In this document: positions 16,090 to 24,234 of the stretch, one piece after another
Layout: every line of letters starts with the position of its first letter
Numbering within the stretch: position 1 is the first letter of the stretch
Assembly (NCBI GenBank): GCA_026706075.1
Contig: JAPOZM010000031.1
Span: 124,001-188,000 of the forward strand
Direction: 5' to 3'
DNA from: Gemmatimonadaceae bacterium
GTDB lineage: Bacteria > Latescibacterota > UBA2968 > UBA8231
DNA: 64,000 nt
Notes under the pieces: generated by a model
Databases searched by the model: none
Seen by the model: only the letters and a program-made list of their open reading frames with translations
What the model was told of the DNA's origin: nothing
Position numbers and translations under genes: made by a program

Positions 16090-17160
16090 ATGTCACCCGG
16101 ACCTCTCGACTCTCTCGACCTCCTCACCCGGATGCTGCAAGTCCCTTGCCCCTCCGGCCGCGAGGAGCGGATGGCGGCCTTTCTGGCCGGCGAGCTGAGG
16201 GCCCTCGGCGCCAGGCCCCGCCAGGACGCTCAGGGCAACCTCTGGGTCGAGATCGCCGGTCGCGATCCGGGACCCGGGGTGGCCATCGCCAGTCACACCG
16301 ACGAGATCGGCATGGTAGTCACCGCGGTGGAGGCCGACGGCGCCCTTCGCGTGCAGCGCTCCGGAGGGCTCCACCCGTTCAAGCTTGGCGAGGGGCCGGT
16401 GGTGCTCGTCGCCGACGGCGGCGACGTGCCCGCTCACCTGAGCTTCGGCTCCACCCATACCAACGATCCCGAAGATCCGATGACCGGGTTCGCCCTGGGC
16501 CGCCAGGGAATCACCTGGGCGCACACCCGCCTGATCACCGGGCGGTCCCCCCGGGAACTGGCCGACCTGGGGGTTCGGGTGGGCACCTGCGCCGTGCCGT
16601 CGGCCGGCGTGCGGGGGCCGAACGTCTTCGGCCCCGAGGAGGATCCCCTGGTCTCGGCCTGGATCTTCGACAACCGCGGCGGCAGCCTCACGCTGCTCAA
16701 GCTGTATGAGCGCTTGCGGCAGGCCGGCCTCGCGCCGAGGCGGACCCTGCACCTCTGCTTCCTCGTTCAGGAGGAGACGGGACTCCTGGGCGCCAGGGGC
16801 TGGGTGCGCCGCAACGAGGTGGAGACCTTCATCGCCGTCGACTCCACGCCCATGCCGCGGGGCACCTCCCTCGAGCTCGACGGGAGGCCCGCCACCTGGT
16901 CGCGCGACAGCCGGGTCCACTTCCACCAGGGCCTGATCGCGGAGCTGGACGAGGCCGCCCTTCGCGCCGCGACGGGCCTTCAGTACGCCGTCTACTCGGC
17001 CGCCGCATCGGACGCCACCGGCGTGCTCGAGGCCGGCGGCGCCCCCCGCTGCGCCACCATCGGCTATCCGCGGGAGAACTCCCACGGCTACGAGGTTGTG
17101 CGCTGGACGGTCTTCGGCAATCTGGAACGGACCCTCTTCGAGTACGTCGCCGCCCTCTGA
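16090..17160 (+). CDS. M42-family metallopeptidase
   Basis: Dinuclear-metal aminopeptidase of the M42/M18-M20 fold, 356 residues from an ATG. Metal and catalytic residues are in place: IASHTDEIGM (His, Asp), IFDNRGGSL (bridging Asp), VQEETGLLGARG (catalytic Glu pair), AVDSTPMP (Asp) and a final His in ENSHGYEV. Family members trim peptides or act as glutamyl aminopeptidases, and some are called cellulase M. The gene lies 8 bases ahead of murD and is probably co-transcribed with it. Confidence 0.85.
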   Translation: MSPGPLDSLDLLTRMLQVPCPSGREERMAAFLAGELRALGARPRQDAQGNLWVEIAGRDPGPGVAIASHTDEIGMVVTAVEADGALRVQRSGGLHPFKLGEGPVVLVADGGDVPAHLSFGSTHTNDPEDPMTGFALGRQGITWAHTRLITGRSPRELADLGVRVGTCAVPSAGVRGPNVFGPEEDPLVSAWIFDNRGGSLTLLKLYERLRQAGLAPRRTLHLCFLVQEETGLLGARGWVRRNEVETFIAVDSTPMPRGTSLELDGRPATWSRDSRVHFHQGLIAELDEAALRAATGLQYAVYSAAASDATGVLEAGGAPRCATIGYPRENSHGYEVVRWTVFGNLERTLFEYVAAL

Positions 17161-17168
17161 AGGCAGCC

Positions 17169-18578
17169 TTGGAGCTCGCCGCTCTGCAGGACCGCCGCAT
17201 GGCCCTCCTGGGTCTCGGCGTCGAGAACCAGGCCTTGGGCCGCTGGCTGGCCTCTCGGGGACTCGGCTTCGCCGTCTGCGATGCAGATCCCGACCGCCGC
17301 CTCGATGCAGACCCCTGGAAAGGGGCGGTCCGGAACTGGCGCCTCGGTCCCGGGTGCTTCGACCGACTCCACGACTTCGACCTGCTCTTCCGCTCCCCCG
17401 GCATCCCGTCCCTGCGTCCGGAGCTGGAGCAGGCCCGCCGGCGCGGCACGGAGGTCAGCAGCCAGACCGCGCTCTTCCTCGAACGCTGCCCGGCGCCGGT
17501 GATCGGCATCACCGGGACCAAGGGCAAGGGCACGACCGCCTCCCTCCTGGACTCGATCCTGCGGCGGGAGCCCGGTCTGTCCCCACACCTGGGCGGCAAC
17601 ATCGGAATACCTCCCGTCAGCTTCCTCGATGACCTGTCCGCTGCAGACGTGGTCGTGCTGGAACTCTCCAGCTTCCAACTCCAGGATCTGGACCGAAGCC
17701 CCCACGGGGCCGTGATCCTGCCCGTAACCCTCGACCATCTCGACTACCACGCCAGCCGGGCGGAGTACGTCGAAGCCAAGGCGGCGATCTGCCGCTGCCA
17801 GGGCTGCGGCGACTGGACCCTCTCCAACGCCGACGACGCCACCGCCGGCGAGCTCGCCGCACGGAGCCCGGGACGGAGCCTCGGTTTCCGGGCCGCGCCG
17901 CCCCTGGAGGGCGATGGCTGCTGGAGCGAGGGGGGCGAGATCCGCTGGCGGGAGGACGGCCGGGTCGAGAGCCTGGCCGCGGTGAGCGATCTCCGTCTGC
18001 GGGGGATCCACAACCTCGCCAACGCCTGCGCCGCCGCCGGGGCGGCGCGCCTTTGCGGGGCTTCCGCCGCGGCGGTCGGACAGGGTCTGAGCGCCGTCGA
18101 GTCCCTCCCGCACCGCCTCGAGGAGGTGGCAGAGCGGGGCGGCGTGCTGTTCGTCAACGACTCCCTGGCGACGACGCCGGAGGCGGCGGCGGCGGGCCTG
18201 GCGGCGTATGCCGGCCGAGCGGTGGTCCTCATCGCCGGGGGAGCCTCCAAGGGCGGGACATACGAAGGAATGGGAACCGCCATCGCCCGGTCGGCGGCGG
18301 CCCTGGTGACCCTGGGAGAGGAGGGTCCGGCCATCGCCGCCGCCGCCAGGGCCGCCGGATTCCGCGGACCGGAGGCCGCCGACTGCCCGTCCATGGAGGC
18401 GGCGGTCCGGGGGGCCGCCGAGCTGGCCCCGGCCGGCGGCGTCGTGCTGCTGTCGCCGGGGTGCGCCAGCTTCGGCATGTTCTCCGGCTATGCCGCCCGG
18501 GGGGAGGCCTTCAGGGCCGCCGTCGGTCGACAGCGGCCCGAGGCGGGAGGGGCCGGACCGGCGGGACTCCGCTGTTGA
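17169..18578 (+). CDS. murD: UDP-N-acetylmuramoyl-L-alanine:D-glutamate ligase
   Basis: Cytoplasmic peptidoglycan precursor enzyme adding D-Glu to UDP-MurNAc-L-Ala with ATP. The 469 residues follow the Mur ligase order: N-terminal Rossmann MALLGLGVENQALGRWLAS, ATP loop GITGTKGKGTTASLLDS, NIGIPPVSFLDDL, ELSSFQLQDLD, central VTLDHLDYHASRAEYVEAK and C-terminal VNDSLATTPEAA with LLSPGCASFGMFSGYAARG. TTG start; an internal ATG ten codons in is an alternative. It lies away from the other mur genes, which are not in this window. Confidence 0.93.
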   Translation: MELAALQDRRMALLGLGVENQALGRWLASRGLGFAVCDADPDRRLDADPWKGAVRNWRLGPGCFDRLHDFDLLFRSPGIPSLRPELEQARRRGTEVSSQTALFLERCPAPVIGITGTKGKGTTASLLDSILRREPGLSPHLGGNIGIPPVSFLDDLSAADVVVLELSSFQLQDLDRSPHGAVILPVTLDHLDYHASRAEYVEAKAAICRCQGCGDWTLSNADDATAGELAARSPGRSLGFRAAPPLEGDGCWSEGGEIRWREDGRVESLAAVSDLRLRGIHNLANACAAAGAARLCGASAAAVGQGLSAVESLPHRLEEVAERGGVLFVNDSLATTPEAAAAGLAAYAGRAVVLIAGGASKGGTYEGMGTAIARSAAALVTLGEEGPAIAAAARAAGFRGPEAADCPSMEAAVRGAAELAPAGGVVLLSPGCASFGMFSGYAARGEAFRAAVGRQRPEAGGAGPAGLRC

Positions 18579-18621
18579 ATCCCGACGAACCGCGCCGCCC
18601 GAACGGGGGACGCTTTTTCCC

Positions 18622-18651
18622 TTGACATTGTGTCAGAACCCCGGATAGCTT
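18622..18651 (+). promoter_or_regulatory. Sigma-70-like promoter for the 18.7-19.07 kb transcript
   Basis: A consensus TTGACA (18622-18627) is followed after 18 bases by TAGCTT (18646-18651). The -35 is perfect and the -10 is moderate. It reads into a segment that ends at a strong intrinsic terminator 400 bases later, so a discrete transcript of about 410 nt starting near 18658 is expected. Confidence 0.5.
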
Positions 18652-18678
18652 GATCCGCGTTGCATCGGAACTCACCAG

Positions 18679-18711
18679 ATGGACTTCGAGGAGCTCTCAA
18701 GAGCCGGATGA
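18679..18711 (+). CDS. Possible 10-residue leader ORF
   Basis: ATG followed by nine codons and TGA, encoding MDFEELSRAG. Its stop overlaps the ATG of the next small ORF (ATGA), which would couple their translation. It lies about 20 nt after the predicted transcription start. It may be chance, because no clear Shine-Dalgarno precedes it. Confidence 0.2.
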   Translation: MDFEELSRAG

Positions 18712-18962
18712 TCAGCAGAATCCCACATTCCCCCTTGCACCCGATCAGGTTTACGGGTCAGCAGGCGGCGTTCTCCGGGACGACCGCCCCCTCCGCCTCT
18801 GGCGGCTGCCGGGGCGTATCGGGCCCGGCCGAAGGGGGGATGGGGTTCCACCGGCTCCACGGGAACGAGATCACCCCGATGACCGTCCCCGGTTCCACCG
18901 TGGGCGGGGCGGTCATCAAGCCCCGGACGGGGCCTGCAGCGGGAGGAGATCCCGGAGGTTGA
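18708..18962 (+). CDS. Possible small protein (84 residues), unknown
   Basis: No similarity recognised. An ATG at 18708 opens 84 codons rich in Gly, Ser, Thr and Pro, with a C-terminal portion GNEITPMTVPGSTVGGAVIK. A shorter in-frame ATG at 18840, directly after a purine run, would make a 40-residue peptide. GC at third codon positions is lower than in neighbours, so coding is uncertain. In its favour are its own promoter, the possible coupled leader ORF and a terminator 60 bases after its stop. The alternative is that the whole unit is a non-coding RNA. Confidence 0.25.
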   Translation: MISRIPHSPLHPIRFTGQQAAFSGTTAPSASGGCRGVSGPAEGGMGFHRLHGNEITPMTVPGSTVGGAVIKPRTGPAAGGDPGG

Positions 18963-18985
18963 ATCGCTGAAGCGACAGCGACGAC

Positions 18986-19012
18986 AGCCGTGGGGATCGG
19001 ATCCCAACGGCT
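18986..19012 (+). other. RNA hairpin upstream of the terminator
   Basis: AGCCGT (18986-18991) pairs with ACGGCT (19007-19012). After one mismatch, GGGAT (18993-18997) pairs with ATCCC (19001-19005), giving an 11-bp interrupted stem with a three-base loop. It ends 8 bases before the terminator stem, so the transcript would carry two consecutive stable hairpins at its 3' end. Confidence 0.5.
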
Positions 19013-19020
19013 TCTGCCAG

Positions 19021-19066
19021 CCGGCTGCAGGCTCCCGCAACGGGAACACCTGCAGCCGGTTTTTTT
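19021..19066 (+). terminator. Strong intrinsic terminator
   Basis: A perfect 11-bp stem, CCGGCTGCAGG (19021-19031) with CCTGCAGCCGG (19049-19059), followed directly by seven T (19060-19066). The loop contains its own small CCCG/CGGG hairpin. This is the clearest rho-independent terminator in the window. Confidence 0.85.
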
Positions 19067-19359
19067 GTTGCATCCGGAGTCCGCCGGGGTCGCTCCCCCC
19101 GGACTCCGAGGAAGCGCGGGACCCGCGATCGGTACGGCACGCGGGCCGGCGCCGGAACCTCCGTCGACGGACGGGGGTTCACAATTCGGGGGCGGTGTCC
19201 GCAGGACCGGGCCCACTCACCGCCCGCCGGCATCCACCCGCCCGGCGGGGTCACGGCTGCTGGAACAGGAGGCCAGCGTCGTCCCGCCCGAACTCGCGAA
19301 CCGCCCGCGGCGGCGAGACCGCGGCGACGTTCGCATGCATCGCGAGAGGAAGGAGACCG

Positions 19360-19542
19360 ATGCAGAAGGTCCCGAGAGAGTGGATCGAAAGAGCAGCCCG
19401 GGTCTACAACAGCAACGCCGAGGCCAGCAAGGCCCTGGGCATCGCGGGGGGCACCTTCGGCCGCCTCTGCCGCCAGTACGGTATCGAGACCCCCTTCGCC
19501 CGCCAGCGCAACGCCCGCCAGGCGGCGCGGTCCCGGGCCTAG
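19360..19542 (+). CDS. Small helix-turn-helix protein (60 residues)
   Basis: The ATG at 19360 has an excellent GAGGAAGGAGA Shine-Dalgarno about 6 bases upstream. The protein reads as one helical DNA-binding unit: WIERAARVYNSNAEASKALG, then IAGGTFGRLCRQYGIETP, which looks like helix-turn-helix with a recognition helix carrying Arg and Gln, then a basic tail RQRNARQAARSRA. The whole protein is little more than the HTH. It is monocistronic, with a terminator at 19620-19660. A small transcription factor or nucleoid-associated protein is likely; its targets are unknown. Confidence 0.7.
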   Translation: MQKVPREWIERAARVYNSNAEASKALGIAGGTFGRLCRQYGIETPFARQRNARQAARSRA

Positions 19543-19619
19543 GAGACACGGATCCGGCTCCGACGGGAGAGCCGGAGAGAGGGCTGCCCCCGGCAGCCGC
19601 GGAACATTCCTCGACCGAC

Positions 19620-19660
19620 GCCCGCCGGTCCGGACGCCACCGGGCCGGCGGGCGCTGTTT
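19620..19660 (+). terminator. Terminator after the HTH gene
   Basis: A 9-bp perfect stem, GCCCGCCGG (19620-19628) with CCGGCGGGC (19645-19653), followed by GCTGTTT, a short T-run. It ends the transcript of the small HTH gene ahead of the ABC transporter operon. Confidence 0.5.
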
Positions 19661-19702
19661 CCTCGCCTCGCCGCACCCGATCGGTGCGTACTTTTTCGCG
19701 CC

Positions 19703-21955
19703 ATGACCGACCCGTCCCCCCGACTGATCGAGGCCGTCCCGCCCGAGGTTGAGGCCAGGATCCTGGCCGCCCTGGGCCGGGATGAGGCTCTCATCCAGGT
19801 CCAGACCGACATGGCGGCGGAGGGCAGGGCCTTCGGCTGCCGCTGGCTGGCCGCCTCCTCCCGCCGCATCGTCGTCGTCGACGAGCCCTCGGCCAACGGC
19901 GCCCTGTCGATCCCGATGGCGGAGGTGACGCGGGTGCGCACCGAGCCCCTCGTCGGTGGTGGACGGCTCGAGATCGAGCGCCGCTCGGCCCCGACGGTGG
20001 CGATCCCCTACACCCAGTCCATGGGCGAGAAGCTCTCCGAGGCGGCCCGGGGGCTGGAGCAGCTGCGCGCCGGCGAGCCCTTCCTCATCACCCCTCGACT
20101 CGCGCGCCTGAGGTGCGAGAAGTGCTCTCGCCTGCTGCCGGAACAGGACGGGATCTGTCCGGCCTGCATCCGCAAGTGGTCGACCCTCAAACGCATCGCG
20201 CGCTACATGGCGCCGTACCCCTGGAAGGTCGTGACCCTGGCCATCGCCTCCCTGGTGACCACCGGCGCGGAACTGGCGTCACCGCTGGTGATCCGGCATC
20301 TCATCGACAAGGTCCTGGTGCCTGCGGCCACGGACGACAGCCCGGCGGATCCGGAGTCCCGCCTCCGGCTGCTCGGCCTTCTGGTCCTGGCCCTGGTGGG
20401 GATCCGCCTCGTCAGCTGGGCCGCCGAGTGGGTCCACGGGTGGATCGCCGCCTGGCTCGGTGCCCGGTCCACGGCCGACATCCGCGGCGAGCTATACCGC
20501 CGGCTGGAGATGTTGTCGCTGCAGTTCTACGACAAGCGCAAGGTCGGAGCCCTCATGTCGCGGGTCACGCGTGACACGGGCCGGCTCCAGGACTTTCTCG
20601 TCGACGGCCTCCCCTACCTGATCATCAACACTCTGATCATCTTCGTCATCCTCGGCATCCTGCTCTGGCTGAGTTGGGAGCTGACGATCTACGCGCTGAT
20701 CCCGGTTCCCTTCATCTTGATCTGGGGCGCCTTGTTCTGGAGGCGCCTGCGCCGGCTGTTCACACGCTGGGGCGAGATGTGGTCGAACCTGACCGATCGC
20801 ACCGCCGAAGCCCTCACCGGCATCCGGGTGGTCAAGGCCTTCGCCCAGGAGGGCCGTGAGATCGGCGCCTTTGCGCGCCTGAATCGCAAGATCACCGGGA
20901 TCAGCGTGCGCACCGGCGTGAACCGCACCGTGTTCTTCGCCACCATCTCCTTCCTCACCGGCCTCGGCGCGATCATCGTCTGGTACTTCGGCGGCCAGGA
21001 GGTGATCGCCGGCGAGTTGACCATCGGCACCCTGCTGGCCATCAGCTGGTGCATGGTGAGGATCTATGAGCCCCTGGAGTGGTTCGGCCAGGTCAACTCC
21101 TGGATGACGCGTGCCTTCGCTGGCGCCGAGCGCGTCTTCGAGGTCATAGACACGGTCCCCGAGTCGTACGACGACACCCGGGCCGTGCGCATGCCCGGGA
21201 TGCGGGGACGGATCCGGTTTGCGGACACGACCTTCGGCTACGACAAGAGCAAGCCGGTCCTCAAGGGCATCGACCTCGACGTGGGCGCCGAGGAGATGAT
21301 CGGACTCGTGGGGCGCTCCGGGGTCGGCAAGACGACGACGGTGAACCTCATCGCCCGGTTCTACGACGTCGATCACGGCTCCATCGAGATCGACGGCGTC
21401 GACATCCGGCGCATCAACCTGCGCGACCTGCGGCGCCAGATCGGCATCGTCTCCCAGGAGCCGGTCCTGTTCTCCGGCACCATCGCCGAGAACATCGGCT
21501 ACGGAAAGCCGGGGGCGAAGTTCGAGGAGATCATGGCGGCCGCCCGCCTGGCCAACGCCCACAACTTCATCGTCGCCAAGCCTGACGGCTACGAGACCCA
21601 GGTCGGAGAGCAGGGCAACAGCCTCTCCGGCGGCGAGCGCCAGCGGGTGGCCATCGCCCGGGCCATGCTCCACGACCCGAAGATCCTGATCCTCGACGAG
21701 GCGACCTCGTCGGTGGACGTGGAGACGGAGAAACAGATCCAGCAGGCCGTGCACCGCATGGTCCAGGGCCGCACCACCTTCGCCATCGCCCACAGGCTGT
21801 CGACCCTGAGGGACGCGGAGCGCCTGGTGGTGCTGGAGGAGGGCAGAATCGTCGAGGTGGGCAGCCACGCGGAGCTGATGGAGCGGCGCGGCGTCTTCCA
21901 CGACCTCGTGCGGATGCAGCAGGAGGCCTCGAGGATCATCGCCGTCGCCGAGTGA
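19703..21955 (+). CDS. ABC half-transporter (permease-ATPase) with N-terminal PH-like domain and zinc ribbon, A
   Basis: Type IV ABC exporter half, 750 residues. Residues 1-125 form a beta-rich domain (WLAASSRRIVVVDEPSANG, TRVRTEPLVGGGRLEIE) resembling bacterial PH-like domains. It is followed by a four-Cys zinc ribbon, CEKCSRLLPEQDGICPAC (about 137-154), then six membrane helices and an ATPase. Walker A GRSGVGKTT, Q-loop SQEPVLFSGT, signature LSGGERQRVAIARA, Walker B ILILDEATSSVD and switch His in IAHRLSTL are all intact. It is followed by a paralogue and a DUF1854 gene. The extensions are absent from ordinary MsbA-like exporters. The substrate is unknown. Confidence 0.85.
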   Translation: MTDPSPRLIEAVPPEVEARILAALGRDEALIQVQTDMAAEGRAFGCRWLAASSRRIVVVDEPSANGALSIPMAEVTRVRTEPLVGGGRLEIERRSAPTVAIPYTQSMGEKLSEAARGLEQLRAGEPFLITPRLARLRCEKCSRLLPEQDGICPACIRKWSTLKRIARYMAPYPWKVVTLAIASLVTTGAELASPLVIRHLIDKVLVPAATDDSPADPESRLRLLGLLVLALVGIRLVSWAAEWVHGWIAAWLGARSTADIRGELYRRLEMLSLQFYDKRKVGALMSRVTRDTGRLQDFLVDGLPYLIINTLIIFVILGILLWLSWELTIYALIPVPFILIWGALFWRRLRRLFTRWGEMWSNLTDRTAEALTGIRVVKAFAQEGREIGAFARLNRKITGISVRTGVNRTVFFATISFLTGLGAIIVWYFGGQEVIAGELTIGTLLAISWCMVRIYEPLEWFGQVNSWMTRAFAGAERVFEVIDTVPESYDDTRAVRMPGMRGRIRFADTTFGYDKSKPVLKGIDLDVGAEEMIGLVGRSGVGKTTTVNLIARFYDVDHGSIEIDGVDIRRINLRDLRRQIGIVSQEPVLFSGTIAENIGYGKPGAKFEEIMAAARLANAHNFIVAKPDGYETQVGEQGNSLSGGERQRVAIARAMLHDPKILILDEATSSVDVETEKQIQQAVHRMVQGRTTFAIAHRLSTLRDAERLVVLEEGRIVEVGSHAELMERRGVFHDLVRMQQEASRIIAVAE

Positions 21956-24234
21956 AGCCCATGAATCCGACCACCGCAGAGCTGATCACCGACGGGCCGT
22001 CGCCCTTCCGAGAGCCCGCACCGGCGGAGGTGGAGGAGCGGGTTCGGCGCCGGACGGAGGCGGACGAGCCGGTCTGGGTCCGGGTGGCGACGGACATGTC
22101 CGAGGACGGCGTCTACGCCGAGGGCTGGCTGGTGATCACCGACCGCAGGGTGCTGTTGGTCCCGGCCTCCGGCGACGGCGACGAGCCTGCGGCGATCGAG
22201 GAAGTGCCACTCGCCGAGGTGGGCGCCGCCCGGGTGGAGGCCCTCGTCGGCGGCGGCCGCATGGAGGTGGTGCGCCGCGGGGGGGCGCCCGCGCACCTGT
22301 ACTACTCCAACAGCCTGGCGGCCAGGTTCGCCGAGGTCGCGGAGAGTCTGAACCAGCTGGCCGCTGGAGAGACACCGAACCTGGCCACCGAGGTCGAGCG
22401 CAGCCGCTGCGAGCGCTGCGGCCGCGTGCTGCCCGAGAAGGACGGCGTCTGCCCGGCCTGCGTGAGCAAGCTCAGCACCCTGGGGCGCCTGCTGCGCTAC
22501 ATGGCGCCGTACAAGGGCCGGGCGGCCCTGCTGCTGGCGCTGCTGATCGTCGAGACCGGCGTCGATGTGCTGCCGCCCCTGGTCGCCAGGGTCGTCATCG
22601 ACGATGTGCTGGTCAGCGAGGAGCTTGAGCCGCGGGCGAAGTACGGTCTGCTGGTGCAGTACGTCCTCGGCCTGCTGGCCATCAACGTCTTCGCCTGGTG
22701 CGCCTGGGTCGGCCGCCGCTGGGTGGGCAACTGGATCGGCTTCCGCGCCATCGAGGCGATGCGGGCCGAGCTCTACCGGGCGCTGCAGTTCCTGCCGCTG
22801 CGGTTCTACGACAAGCGCAAGGTGGGGGGACTGATCTCGCGCATGTCGAACGACTCCGACCTGGTGGAGGAGTACCTGATCTTCGACATCCCCTTCGTCG
22901 TCAGCAACGGGCTGCTGATCCTGACGATCCTCGCCATCCTGCTGTCCACCAGCTGGCAGTTGACCCTCTGGGTATTGCTGCCGATCCCGGCGATCCTCGC
23001 CGTCTCGACGCTGATCTGGAACCGCATGGAGCTGCACTGGATGCGGTTCTCCACCCGCTGGTCGCGCCTGTCGTCGCATCTCAACGAGTCGATCCGCGGC
23101 ATCCGCGTGGTCAAGGCCTTCGCCCAGGAGCAGCGCGAAGGCGAGCGATTCGAGCGCCGCAACACCGACCTGCGCGACGTGAGCGTCAGCGCCGAGCGCC
23201 ACTGGATCGTGTTCTGGATGACCACCAACTTGTTCATGAGCGCCGGCGTGTTCTTCGTCTGGTACTTCGGGGGCCGCCAGGTGGTGCTGGGCGGACTCCA
23301 ACCGGGTGAGCTCTGGGCCTTCGTCATGTACATCATGATGCTCTATCAGCCGCTGAAGTGGTTCGGGGACTTCTACGGGTTCATGATGCGGGCCTACGCC
23401 GGCGCCGAGCGCATCTTCGAGGTCATCGACGCCAGGTCCGAGCCCTTCGACGATCCGCGGGCGCTTCCCAGGCCAGGCCTCGAAGGCCGCGTGCGCTTCC
23501 GCGGCGCCTTCTTCGGCTACGATCCGGGAAAGCCGGTGCTGCGCGAGGCGGATCTAGAGGTGGAGCCCGGCGAGATGATCGGCCTCGTTGGCAAGTCCGG
23601 GGCCGGCAAGTCGACCTTGATCCACCTTCTGTGCCGGTTCTACGACGTCACCCGCGGCCGGCTGGAGATCGACGGCGTCGACATCCGCCGCCTGCGGCTC
23701 GAGGACCTGCGCTCCCAGATCGGACTGGTGGCCCAGCAGTCGTTCCTGTTCAACGGCACGGTGGCCGAGAACATCGCCTACGGAAAGCCCGGCGCCTGCT
23801 TCGACGAGGTCCTGCGCGCGGCCAGGGCGGCCAACGCTCACGAGTTCATCATCAAGCTGCCCGACGGTTACGACATGGTGGTGGGCGAGCAGGGCAGCAG
23901 GCTCTCCGGGGGCGAGCGGCAGCGCATCGCCATCGCCCGGGCGATCCTGCACGATCCGAAGATCCTGATCCTCGACGAGGCGACCTCCTCCCTGGACACG
24001 CCCACGGAGAAGAAGATCCAGGAGGCGATCGCGAGGCTGGTGGAAGGACGCACCACCTTCGCCATCGCCCACCGGCTGTCGACGCTGAGGTCCGCCGACC
24101 GGCTGGTCGTCCTCGACGGCGGCCGCATCGTCGAGACCGGCACCCACGAGGAGCTGATGCGCCGCGAGGGGTATTTCTACAAGCTCGTCAAGACCCAGCA
24201 GGAGACCACGGCCGTCATGGCCGTGAGCGGATGA
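21952..24234 (+). CDS. ABC half-transporter with N-terminal PH-like domain and zinc ribbon, B
   Basis: Partner half-transporter of 760 residues, starting at a GTG overlapping the previous stop (GTGA); an ATG at 21961 is equally possible. It has the same architecture as A: a beta-rich domain (GWLVITDRRVLLVPASGDGD), zinc ribbon CERCGRVLPEKDGVCPAC, six membrane helices and an ATPase. Walker A GKSGAGKST, Q-loop AQQSFLFNGT, signature LSGGERQRIAIARA and ILILDEATSSLD are intact, so neither half looks degenerate. The two probably form a heterodimer. The protein ends four bases into the DUF1854 gene. Confidence 0.85.
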   Translation: MKPMNPTTAELITDGPSPFREPAPAEVEERVRRRTEADEPVWVRVATDMSEDGVYAEGWLVITDRRVLLVPASGDGDEPAAIEEVPLAEVGAARVEALVGGGRMEVVRRGGAPAHLYYSNSLAARFAEVAESLNQLAAGETPNLATEVERSRCERCGRVLPEKDGVCPACVSKLSTLGRLLRYMAPYKGRAALLLALLIVETGVDVLPPLVARVVIDDVLVSEELEPRAKYGLLVQYVLGLLAINVFAWCAWVGRRWVGNWIGFRAIEAMRAELYRALQFLPLRFYDKRKVGGLISRMSNDSDLVEEYLIFDIPFVVSNGLLILTILAILLSTSWQLTLWVLLPIPAILAVSTLIWNRMELHWMRFSTRWSRLSSHLNESIRGIRVVKAFAQEQREGERFERRNTDLRDVSVSAERHWIVFWMTTNLFMSAGVFFVWYFGGRQVVLGGLQPGELWAFVMYIMMLYQPLKWFGDFYGFMMRAYAGAERIFEVIDARSEPFDDPRALPRPGLEGRVRFRGAFFGYDPGKPVLREADLEVEPGEMIGLVGKSGAGKSTLIHLLCRFYDVTRGRLEIDGVDIRRLRLEDLRSQIGLVAQQSFLFNGTVAENIAYGKPGACFDEVLRAARAANAHEFIIKLPDGYDMVVGEQGSRLSGGERQRIAIARAILHDPKILILDEATSSLDTPTEKKIQEAIARLVEGRTTFAIAHRLSTLRSADRLVVLDGGRIVETGTHEELMRREGYFYKLVKTQQETTAVMAVSG

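Larger units (their letters stand above)
18658..19066 (+). ncRNA. Candidate discrete small transcript between murD and the HTH gene
   Basis: The 781-base gap between murD and the HTH gene holds a self-contained unit: promoter at 18622, then about 410 nt, then a hairpin at 18986-19012 and a strong terminator at 19021-19066. I looked for RNase P, tmRNA, SRP and 6S signatures and for common riboswitch cores and saw none. It may encode the weak ORF at 18708-18962 or act as an RNA. Confidence 0.35.

Noticed and set aside
18658..19066. RNase P RNA, tmRNA, SRP RNA or 6S RNA in the murD-HTH gap
   Set aside because: None of the universal motifs (GAGGAAAGTCC of RNase P, a CCA-ending tRNA-like arm of tmRNA, the SRP GGAAGGAAGCA-like core) was found in the transcript.
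18758..19216. A minus-strand 152-codon frame in the gap
   Set aside because: It crosses the strong plus-strand terminator and has no Shine-Dalgarno or recognisable protein pattern.
19703..24234. One ABC half as catalytically degenerate
   Set aside because: Both halves have intact Walker A, Walker B Glu, signature and switch His, so asymmetry cannot be claimed from sequence.
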